Of a stretch of DNA of 64,000 nt, positions 36,652 to 44,110 are shown in pieces. A program made the translations under genes and the position numbers. Positions within the stretch are counted from its first letter, which is position 1, and each line of letters opens with the position of its first letter. This stretch comes from Paraburkholderia unamae. GTDB taxonomy: Bacteria; Pseudomonadota; Gammaproteobacteria; Burkholderiales; Burkholderiaceae. Under the pieces are notes generated by a model, which was given only the letters and a program-made list of their open reading frames with translations, made no database searches and was not told where the DNA came from. The stretch is from the NCBI RefSeq assembly GCF_003268775.1, contig NZ_QLSU01000043.1:1-64000 (forward strand), given 5' to 3'.

Positions 36652-38864
36652 ACGCCACCCTCATTCGTTCCGACGCCACACGACATCGCCCCGAAGGGGG
36701 CCTTGTTTTCTGGCTCGCCGCGCTCGTTGCGCTCGGCGTATTCTGCGTCGATGCGTTCACGCCGCTCGATATCGCCGTTGCGGTGTTCTATGTCGTGGTC
36801 GTGCTGCTCGTCGCGTCGAGCGGATCGAGCATGGCCGTGGTGGGCACCACGGTCGCCGTCGGCGTGCTCACGCTGGCGGGATTCCTGTTCTCGCACGGCA
36901 GCGACTACACCGGCAGTTCGATCGCGCGTTGCGTGGTGAGCCTGCTCGCAATCGGTTCGACCTCGATCCTCTCGCTGCGCAATCTCGCCAAAACGGCGCA
37001 ATTGCACGAGCAGATCGACATGCTCAACCTCACGCACGACGCGATCCTCGTCTACGACCTCGGCGGCAAGATCACGTTCTGGAATCACGGCGCCGAAACG
37101 CTCTATGGCTGGAGCCCGGCGCAAGCCGTCGGCCAGCGCATCCACGATCTCACGCAAACGCACGCGGCCGCGCCGCTCGACGAGATTTACGCCACGCTGC
37201 TGAGCAACGGCCACTGGTCGGGCGAACTGCAACGCGTGCGCCGCGACGGTCGCGCCGTGAGCGTCATGAGCCGGCTGGCCGTGTGGCGCGACGCCAAGGG
37301 CGAGCCGCGCGCGATCCTCGCGACGAACAACGACATCACGCTGCAAAAGCAGATGGGCGAGGAACTCGCGGAGCAGCAGAAGGAATTGCGCGCGGCGATC
37401 GACGCGATTCCGGGCATGGTCTGGAGCGCTTCGAACGAAGGCGACGTGATGTTCGTGAACCGGCGCTGGCAGGAGTCCGGCATCGACACGAAGGACCGGG
37501 GCGCGGACCTGTGGGCGGGTCTCGTGCATCCCGACGACTTGAGCCGCATGCGCGGCGACTGGCGGGCCTCGGTGGCGTCCGGCCGGCCGCTCGACAATCT
37601 CTCGCGCGTGCGCCAGCGCGACGGGCGCTACCGCTGGATGCATATCGCCGCCGAGCCGCAGCGCGACGCGAGCGGGGCGGTGCGGCGCTGGTATGGCGTG
37701 AACACCGATATCGAGGCGCGCAAGCGCGCGGAGGACGCGCTCACGCGCAGCGAAGCTTTCCTCGTCGACGCGCAGCGGCTGAGCAAGACCGGCAGCATCG
37801 GCGTCGCCCCCGCGAACGGCGAGATGATCTGGTCGAACGAAGCCTGGCGCATCTTCGGCTACGACCCCGCTTCGGAGGTGACGCCAAGTCTTGCGCTCAT
37901 TCTCGCGCGCACGCACCCCGACGACTGCGCCCAGGTCGAGGCCGCGCACCGCGGCGGCGACACGCCCGCGCCGCTGATCGATCTGGAGTACCGGCTGGTG
38001 ATGCCGGACGGCGCGCTCAAATACGTGCACTATGTCGCGCATCTCGGGCCGCCCGCATCGACCGATCTCGCCTATGTGGGCGCGCTCATGGACGTCACCG
38101 ACTCGCGCCAGACGCAGGAGGCGCTTGCGCGCTCGATGGCGGAACTCGCGCACGTCACGCGCATGACCACGCTCGGTGAAATGGCGGCCTCGATGGCGCA
38201 CGAAGTCACGCAGCCCATGGCCGCCGTGGTCACGTCGGGCGACGCGGCGCTGCGCTGGCTCAACCGCGTCGAGCCCGATGTCGAGGAGGCGGCGCGCTCG
38301 ATCGGGCAGATGATCAAGTCGGCGCGGCGGGCCAACGAGATCGTGCGCCAGATACGCGCCATGGCGCAAAAGCGCCCCGCGGCCTTCACCTGCATCGCGC
38401 TGGACGACGTCGTGGACGAAGCCGTGGAACTGATGGCGCGCGAATTCCAGCGCAACGGCGTGCGCTGCGACGTGCAGCGCTCGCGTGAAAAACCGCTCGT
38501 TCATGCGGATAATGTCCAGTTGCAGCAGGTGGTCATCAATCTGCTGATGAATGCGGTGCAGGCGATGGCCGAACGCGAGGGCGCGCCGCGCCGCGTTGTC
38601 GTCGCAACCCAAACGCTGAACGAACAGGAGGTGCAGTTGAGTATCGAGGATTCCGGCCCCGGTATCGGCGAGCAAGATCGCGAACGCCTGTTCAATCCGT
38701 TCTTTACAACCAAGGCCAACGGCATGGGCATGGGATTGTCGATCTGCCGCTCGATCGTCGAAGCGCATGGCGGCAGCATCGGCCTTGACGCGGCGGCGGC
38801 TCCCGGTGCGCGCTTTTTGATTACACTGCCGCTGGAATCCGCACAAGAGGAGATCGTCACATGA
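36621..38864 (+). CDS. PAS-domain sensor histidine kinase with N-terminal membrane domain
   Basis: A protein of about 747 aa (start uncertain: ATG at 36621, or TTG at 36648 overlapping the receiver stop). An N-terminal block of hydrophobic helices (about residues 28-120) is followed by three PAS domains (around 135-245, 260-370 and 385-490). The kinase core has the phospho-acceptor His in MAHEVTQPMAAVV, N-box NLLMNAVQAM, and G-boxes DSGPGIGEQD and GMGMGLSIC. PAS1 contains VYDLGGKITFWNHGAETLYGW. It overlaps the downstream regulator gene by four bases (ATGA), so kinase and regulator are translationally coupled. Confidence 0.9.
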   Translation: MPGKTQSFHLNATLIRSDATRHRPEGGLVFWLAALVALGVFCVDAFTPLDIAVAVFYVVVVLLVASSGSSMAVVGTTVAVGVLTLAGFLFSHGSDYTGSSIARCVVSLLAIGSTSILSLRNLAKTAQLHEQIDMLNLTHDAILVYDLGGKITFWNHGAETLYGWSPAQAVGQRIHDLTQTHAAAPLDEIYATLLSNGHWSGELQRVRRDGRAVSVMSRLAVWRDAKGEPRAILATNNDITLQKQMGEELAEQQKELRAAIDAIPGMVWSASNEGDVMFVNRRWQESGIDTKDRGADLWAGLVHPDDLSRMRGDWRASVASGRPLDNLSRVRQRDGRYRWMHIAAEPQRDASGAVRRWYGVNTDIEARKRAEDALTRSEAFLVDAQRLSKTGSIGVAPANGEMIWSNEAWRIFGYDPASEVTPSLALILARTHPDDCAQVEAAHRGGDTPAPLIDLEYRLVMPDGALKYVHYVAHLGPPASTDLAYVGALMDVTDSRQTQEALARSMAELAHVTRMTTLGEMAASMAHEVTQPMAAVVTSGDAALRWLNRVEPDVEEAARSIGQMIKSARRANEIVRQIRAMAQKRPAAFTCIALDDVVDEAVELMAREFQRNGVRCDVQRSREKPLVHADNVQLQQVVINLLMNAVQAMAEREGAPRRVVVATQTLNEQEVQLSIEDSGPGIGEQDRERLFNPFFTTKANGMGMGLSICRSIVEAHGGSIGLDAAAAPGARFLITLPLESAQEEIVT

Positions 38865-39517
38865 ATGTTCAGCGCGATGCAGGGGGCGTGGCGCCGGGCC
38901 GGCTCGTCTACGTGGTCGATGACGACGAGTCGATGCGCGAGGCCGTGGGCACCTTGCTGCGCTCCGTCGATCTGCCGGTGCAGATGTTCGCCTCGGCGCG
39001 CGAATTTCTCGCTTTCGAGCGGCCCGATGTGCCGAGCTGCCTGATTCTCGACGTGCGCCTCAAAGGACAGAGCGGCCTTGCGGTGCAGGAGCAGATTGCC
39101 GAGACCGATCTGCGCATTCCCATCATCTTCATGACCGCGCACGGCGACATTGCCATGACGGTCAAGGCCATGAAGGCTGGCGCAACGGACTTTCTCGCCA
39201 AGCCGTTTCGCGATCAGGACATGCTCGACGCCGTCGATCACGCGCTCGCGGCCGATGAAAAGCGGCGCAGCGCCGATCGCTCCGTTTCGGACCTGCGCAA
39301 ATGCTATGGATCGCTCACGCAGCGCGAGCGCGAAGTGATGGCGCTGGTGGCCTCGGGGCTGCGCAATAAACAGATTGCCGCCGAAATGAACCTGAGCGAA
39401 ATCACCGTGAAGATTCATCGCGGCCAGGCGATGCGAAAAATGGAATCGAATTCATTCGCCGATTTCGTGCTCAAGGCGAAAACGCTCGGCATTAGCGCGT
39501 CCGCCGACGAATCCTGA
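38861..39517 (+). CDS. FixJ-type response regulator
   Basis: A 218-aa regulator. The receiver has VVDDDES, Asp64 in CLILDVRLKGQSG, and Lys in FLAKPF. The LuxR-type output domain has LTQREREVMALVASGLRNK and MNLSEITVKIHRGQAMRKM. Its ATG overlaps the kinase stop (ATGA). This arrangement of PAS kinase plus FixJ regulator, with an extra receiver, resembles systems controlling alcohol, thiosulfate or aromatic metabolism in Burkholderiaceae; the target genes are not evident. Confidence 0.93.
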   Translation: MNVQRDAGGVAPGRLVYVVDDDESMREAVGTLLRSVDLPVQMFASAREFLAFERPDVPSCLILDVRLKGQSGLAVQEQIAETDLRIPIIFMTAHGDIAMTVKAMKAGATDFLAKPFRDQDMLDAVDHALAADEKRRSADRSVSDLRKCYGSLTQREREVMALVASGLRNKQIAAEMNLSEITVKIHRGQAMRKMESNSFADFVLKAKTLGISASADES

Positions 39518-39936
39518 ATTGCAGCGCCCGTAATATTCCCTGTTTTCCACGCTTGCACGCCCGCCGATTTCCGCTATTGCGCGAATGACCGGGCGCGCCG
39601 TCGTTCACAGCATTTCTCTTTTCTCTTTAGCACGCTTTTTTATCGGCGGCTTATACCAAGGTATGAGTGGAACGGCGCGCCGCTAATCAACGGCCGCCGG
39701 AAACAGGGCGTGCGCGGGGCGCCTCGGCCTTCGCTTCGTACTACCGGATATTCCGGCGGGCATTGGGTTAAACGTCGGTATGAGTGCCTCAAACATTCAC
39801 GCCAAAGGCGCAATCCATTGTACGACTAGTGGGCGCGATATTCGTCGGGTAACGTGGAGCCTGATCACATTACTCATCTTCGCGGCGCTTCAGGTCGGCA
39901 CTTCGACACGACGGCGGCGAGAAAGGAGCGAATCTC
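39518..39936. other. Intergenic region upstream of the AraC gene with repeated GGTATGAGTG
   Basis: About 420 bases carry no convincing gene. GGTATGAGTG is present at 39660-39669 and 39777-39786 in the same orientation, the first inside the dyad ATACCAAGGTAT. These are candidate regulator-binding sites for the AraC gene or for the FixJ regulator next door. Confidence 0.4.
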
Positions 39937-40866
39937 ATGAGCAATCTGTCCGACTGTCTTCTGCCGCCGCACGCGGCGCGCCAGCCGATCGACGCGGAAA
40001 CCGAATGGCGCGTGCCGGGCGGCAAGCTGCAATCGTCGCCCGAGATGCAGGTCCTGCGCTGGTCGCGCAAGCCGCGCGTGCCGCTCGATGTCGTGAGCGA
40101 CGGGCATGCGTCGATGCATTGCGTGGCGCTCAATCTCAAGTGCACCGTGGTCGATTTCGACTACGGCGCGCGTCCGCTGATTCGCGGGCGCGTGTCGGCG
40201 GGCGTCGCGCACGTGGGCGCGCCCGGCGTGGCCGCGCGGGCGTGTTTCTCGTCGCCATGCGATGTGCTGCATCTGTACGTGACGCAAAAAGTGCTCGACG
40301 AATGCTACGCGGACCTGTTCGAGCACGCGCACAACGGCGACCTCGTGCTCGGCGACGGTCGCTTGCTGCGCGACCCCGCGATTGAACGGCTGAGCCAGGC
40401 GCTGGCCGTTTCGCAGACCAACGACGCCGCGCTTGGCAAGGTCTTTACGGACAGCGTGAGCCTCGCCATCGTTTCGCGCCTCGTGAGCCGCCAGTACGCG
40501 GGAACCTCGCGCAGCGCGCGCGCCGCGGCCGAGCTGCCGAAATGGCGCATGACGCGCGTGATGGATTACGTCGACGCCCATCTCGGCGACCCCATCGGGC
40601 TCGCGGAAATGGCGCAGAGCGCGGGCCTGACGCGTATGCACTTCGCGGCGCAGTTTCGCCAGGCAAGCGGCCTGCGCCCGCATGAATACCTGCTGCGCCG
40701 GCGTATCGACCACGCACAGTCGCTGCTGCTCGGCTCGCAGCACAACGTGCTCGACGTCGCGCTCGCCTGCGGTTTTCGCTCGCAGGCGCACTTCACGACC
40801 GTCTTCAAGCGTTTCGTGGGCGAGACGCCTTGTTCCTGGAGGAAAAGCAACCATGGGCTTCGATAG
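39937..40866 (+). CDS. AraC-family transcriptional regulator
   Basis: A 309-aa regulator. The C terminus holds the two AraC helix-turn-helix motifs: IGLAEMAQSAGLTRMHFAAQFRQA and NVLDVALACGFRSQAHFTTVFKRF, ending in GETPCSWRK. The N-terminal about 190 residues are a divergent ligand-binding region. The start has a strong AAGGAG site. The region before it carries direct repeats that may be its own sites. No adjacent enzyme gene indicates its target. Confidence 0.9.
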   Translation: MSNLSDCLLPPHAARQPIDAETEWRVPGGKLQSSPEMQVLRWSRKPRVPLDVVSDGHASMHCVALNLKCTVVDFDYGARPLIRGRVSAGVAHVGAPGVAARACFSSPCDVLHLYVTQKVLDECYADLFEHAHNGDLVLGDGRLLRDPAIERLSQALAVSQTNDAALGKVFTDSVSLAIVSRLVSRQYAGTSRSARAAAELPKWRMTRVMDYVDAHLGDPIGLAEMAQSAGLTRMHFAAQFRQASGLRPHEYLLRRRIDHAQSLLLGSQHNVLDVALACGFRSQAHFTTVFKRFVGETPCSWRKSNHGLR

Positions 40867-41044
40867 CGACCTCGTGCGCTTCATGGCGCACAGCACGCAG
40901 TATCTGCTTGGTCATCTTGCCACGGATGCGGCGCACGAGCCGAAGGGGGAAACGGCGATGCCCCCGTCGCTCGCCGCACGCGCATCCGGTTTCGAGCTTC
41001 CACGCGGGTTTGCCGGCATCGAAGCGGAACCGCTCCCGGCCTGA
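40853..41044 (+). CDS. Small hypothetical protein overlapping the AraC 3' end
   Basis: A 63-aa frame beginning MGFDSDLVRFMAHSTQYLLG. It starts 14 bases inside the end of the AraC gene and is preceded by a very strong GGAGGAAAAG ribosome site, which is why I list it. It has no recognised domain; the second half is Pro/Ala/Glu-rich. It may be translationally coupled to the regulator. Confidence 0.5.
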   Translation: MGFDSDLVRFMAHSTQYLLGHLATDAAHEPKGETAMPPSLAARASGFELPRGFAGIEAEPLPA

Positions 41045-41144
41045 TGCTTGACCATTGACGCTGCTGCCGCGAATCGAATGTTGGCGCAGCGAGATCCTAG
41101 AATCCACAGCAAAGTTGATTGCCGTAATAACAGGAGTCCGAACT

Positions 41145-41543
41145 ATGGAAGCGCAAACGCAAGTTGTCGACCCGTGGCAAATGACGATTGGCCTGCTTGG
41201 GCTGTTGTCGGGCGAGACGTGCCCCGGCAACCCCGTTCCGGCGGCGCGCAAGCCCGCGTCGCGCCGCAGCGCGGACAAGCCCGTGCCCGGCCTCACGATT
41301 CGCGTGCTGGAGCGCGCCACCGCCACGCGCGTGACGCTCGCCTGGCGCGACCCCTCGCGTTGCGCGTACTGCGATCAGGAGTGGTACCGCACGCGCGCGC
41401 GCCGCTCGGGCGTGTGCGCGGTGAGCGGGCGCGAGATTCGCCGCGGCGAGGACGTCTATCGCCCGCGCCCGATGCGACCGCAGGCGCTCAACGCCGACGC
41501 GATGATCCATAGCGTCGTTCTCGACGAAGCGGGGCGCGCTTGA
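41145..41543 (+). CDS. DUF3331 domain protein
   Basis: A 132-aa protein with AGGAG before the ATG. The core VTLAWRDPSRCAYCDQEWY, SGVCAVSGREIRRGEDVYRPR, and LNADAMIHSVVL matches DUF3331, a Burkholderia-enriched family whose Cys pairs (CAYC and CAVSG) suggest metal binding. The N-terminal 55 residues are variable and Pro/Arg-rich. The function is unknown. It faces the cydB gene across a bidirectional terminator. Confidence 0.85.
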   Translation: MEAQTQVVDPWQMTIGLLGLLSGETCPGNPVPAARKPASRRSADKPVPGLTIRVLERATATRVTLAWRDPSRCAYCDQEWYRTRARRSGVCAVSGREIRRGEDVYRPRPMRPQALNADAMIHSVVLDEAGRA

Positions 41544-41617
41544 GGGGAAAGCCGCGCTCGGCGCGATGCAAGGTGCAAGGCAGTCGAAGCCGCAAACGAT
41601 GAAGGTCGCGAATGTGA

Positions 41618-41650
41618 AAAGAGGGGCGCTCCACCGGAGCGCCCCTCTTT
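41618..41650. terminator. Bidirectional Rho-independent terminator
   Basis: A perfect 15-bp stem (41618-41632 with 41636-41650) with a three-base ACC loop. It begins with A residues and ends with T residues, so it works on both strands. It lies between the convergent DUF3331 and cydB genes. Confidence 0.85.
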
Positions 41651-41680
41651 CATTGGGCGTTCAGAACGAACGCCCGAGCT

Positions 41681-42676
41681 TCACGCGTTTTCCTCCGCAT
41701 GCGCGGGCACGCCGACCTTGCCGCGGAAGATGTAGTACTGGTAGAGGTTGTAGCCGATCATGATGGGGAACACGAAACCGATGCCGATCAGCATGAAGGT
41801 GAGCGTCGCGCTATCGGAAGCGGCGTCGAGAATGCGCAGCTTGCCCGGCACGAAGTCGGGAAAGAGGCTGATGGCGAGACCCAGAAACGAAATCAGGAAC
41901 ATCGCGATGGTGGCGCGAAACGGCAGGCCCGCCGCCGCGCGCCGCAACCCGACCAGGATCGCGACGAAGGCCAGCGCCGCGAGCAGGCCGAGCGCGCCAA
42001 GCACGTGCACGACCGGCGCTTGCGACCAGCGGTCGTGGCCCACGCTGCTGTAGAGCCAGGTCGCGGCGCTCAGCGCGAGCGCCGCCGCCACGCACACCAC
42101 GGCGTACACGCGCGCCGCGCCGCGTGCCCACCGTTCGATCGCGCCCTGGGTCTTCTGGACGAGCCAGGTCGCGCCCAGCAGGCTGTAGCCCGCGACCACG
42201 CCCACCGCCGAGCAGGCGACGAAGAGCGCGCTCACGGGCCCCGGTTCGAGCGCGGTGATCACCTTGCCGAGGATGACGCCCTGCGCGGCGGCCGCCACGA
42301 GGCTGCCGACGCCGAACACGCGGTCCCATAGCGCGCCGCGCGTCGCGCTGTGGCGGAATTCGATGGCCGCGCCCCGCATGATGAGGCCCGCGATCAACAC
42401 CATCACGGGCACGTACAGTGTTTGCAGGAGGAGGGCGTAGGCGAGCGGAAAGGCGCCGAACAGCGCGCCGCCCACCACGACGAGCCAGGTCTCGTTGGCG
42501 TCCCACACGTGGCCGATCGAGGCGACCATCACGTCGTGATCGGTGCGCTCGCGGCGCAGGAGCGTGAGGATGCCGACGCCGAGATCGAAGCCGTCAGTGA
42601 CGACGTAGAACGCGAGCATGAGCCCGATGAGGCTGAACCAGGTATAGGCCAGCATGACATGCGTGGAAGTTTCCAT
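41681..42676 (-). CDS. cydB: Cytochrome bd quinol oxidase subunit II
   Basis: A 331-aa membrane protein with CydB landmarks: WFSLIGLMLAFYVVTDGFDLGVG at the N terminus, HVWDANETWLVVVGGALFGAFPLAY, and GAAIEFRH. I start at the ATG at 42676 because GAAGGA lies just upstream. It is the accessory subunit of the terminal oxidase encoded with cydA, which lies 36 bases upstream on the same strand. Confidence 0.95.
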   Translation of the reverse strand: METSTHVMLAYTWFSLIGLMLAFYVVTDGFDLGVGILTLLRRERTDHDVMVASIGHVWDANETWLVVVGGALFGAFPLAYALLLQTLYVPVMVLIAGLIMRGAAIEFRHSATRGALWDRVFGVGSLVAAAAQGVILGKVITALEPGPVSALFVACSAVGVVAGYSLLGATWLVQKTQGAIERWARGAARVYAVVCVAAALALSAATWLYSSVGHDRWSQAPVVHVLGALGLLAALAFVAILVGLRRAAAGLPFRATIAMFLISFLGLAISLFPDFVPGKLRILDAASDSATLTFMLIGIGFVFPIMIGYNLYQYYIFRGKVGVPAHAEENA

Positions 42677-42712
42677 GAGGATTCCTTCGTTCATCAGCGG
42701 GAGGCGGCGGCT

Positions 42713-44110
42713 TCAGCCCACCGTGGTGTATGAATCGGCGCGTCGCGATGCGGCGCGCGCCGGGGCGATGAGCAGATCCGGTCCCGTGCGCAGCCAGCGG
42801 CGCGCGAGGAGGAAGAACGTGACGATCAGCACGAGGTAGAAGCAGAGGAACATGACGGTGCTGGCGGCGACATGGCCGGGCGGCACGGTCGACACGGCGT
42901 CGCGCGTGCGCAGCAGGCCATAGACCACCCACGGCTGGCGGCCCACCTCGCGCACGATCCAGCCCGCCTCGACGGCGATATACGGCAGCGGGATCGCCGC
43001 CACCCACGCGCCCAGCAGCCAGCGGCGCTGGAGCAGCGCATCCAGGCTGCCGCGCGCGCGCCGCAGGCACCAGGCGGTCCACAGCGCGAGCGCCACGAAC
43101 AGAAAGCCGATGCCCGCCATCACGCGAAACGCGTAGTAGAGCAGCGGCAGCATGGGCGGCTGGTCCTCGCGCGCAAAGTCGGCGAGCCCCTTCACGGCGC
43201 CGTGCAGCGTGTGGGTGCCCAGCACGCTCAACAGGCCCGGCACCTCGATCGACCAGTCGTTGCGCTGCGCGTCCTGATCGGGCCAGGCGAGCAGCGACCA
43301 CGACGCCCCCGTGCCCGGCGCATTGGTGTGCCAGTGGCCTTCGATCGCCGCGCCCTTGGCGGGCTGCGTGGCGAACACGCTCACGCCGCTCGAATCGCCG
43401 AGCCATACCTGCAAGGGCGCCGCGACGAGCAGCACCGCGAGCGCGAGCTTGAACGAGCGCGCGAAGAATTCGGCATGACGCCCGCGCAGCATTTGCCACG
43501 CGGAAATGCCCGCGACCACGAACATGCCCGTTTCGATCGCGGCCACCCACATATGGCCCACGCCCCACGCGACATCGGGGTTGAAGATCGCGTGCAGATA
43601 GCTCGTGACGACGATCTTGCCGTCGACGACCTCGACGCCCGCCGGCGTCTGCATCCACGAGTTCGCGACCATGATCCAGAACGCGGAGAGGCTGGAGCCG
43701 AGCGCGACCATCGCCGTTGCGAACAGATGCACGCCGCGCGGCACGCGATCCCAGCCGAGCAGCATCACGCCAATGAAGCCCGCTTCGAGCATGAAGGCCA
43801 TCGCGCCTTCAAAGCCGAGAATGTTGCCGATGAATTGCCCGCTGAACTGCGCGAAACCTGCCCAGTTGGTGCCGAACTGGAACTCCATGGGAATGCCGCT
43901 CACCACGCCCACGGCGAAGTTCAGGATCAGCAGCTTCGACCAGAAGCGCGCGTGACGGTAATACGCGAGATCGCCCGTGCGCAGCCACAGCGCCTCGACG
44001 AGCAGGACGAAGGCCGCGAGACTGATCGTGAGGATCGGCCAGAGAATGTGGAAGATGGCCGTGAACGCGAATTGCAGGCGCGAGAGGGCGAGGGTGTCAA
44101 AGAACTCCAT
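42713..44110 (-). CDS. cydA: Cytochrome bd quinol oxidase subunit I (CIO type)
   Basis: A 465-aa heme-bearing subunit. The conserved early histidine region is LSRLQFAFTAIFHILWPILTI, and GFEGAMAFMLEAGFIGVMLLGWDRVP follows. The quinol-loop section is GRQPWVVYGLLRTRDAVS. The protein is shorter in the Q-loop than Escherichia coli CydA, as in cyanide-insensitive (CIO) oxidases. It reduces oxygen to water with quinol electrons under low oxygen or stress. Its start overlaps the end of the upstream molybdoenzyme gene by 14 bases, so the three genes form one operon. Confidence 0.95.
   Translation of the reverse strand: MEFFDTLALSRLQFAFTAIFHILWPILTISLAAFVLLVEALWLRTGDLAYYRHARFWSKLLILNFAVGVVSGIPMEFQFGTNWAGFAQFSGQFIGNILGFEGAMAFMLEAGFIGVMLLGWDRVPRGVHLFATAMVALGSSLSAFWIMVANSWMQTPAGVEVVDGKIVVTSYLHAIFNPDVAWGVGHMWVAAIETGMFVVAGISAWQMLRGRHAEFFARSFKLALAVLLVAAPLQVWLGDSSGVSVFATQPAKGAAIEGHWHTNAPGTGASWSLLAWPDQDAQRNDWSIEVPGLLSVLGTHTLHGAVKGLADFAREDQPPMLPLLYYAFRVMAGIGFLFVALALWTAWCLRRARGSLDALLQRRWLLGAWVAAIPLPYIAVEAGWIVREVGRQPWVVYGLLRTRDAVSTVPPGHVAASTVMFLCFYLVLIVTFFLLARRWLRTGPDLLIAPARAASRRADSYTTVG

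Noticed and set aside
36165..38846. 893-codon minus-strand frame opposite the PAS kinase
   Set aside because: A shadow frame: the plus strand carries recognisable PAS and kinase motifs over the same interval.
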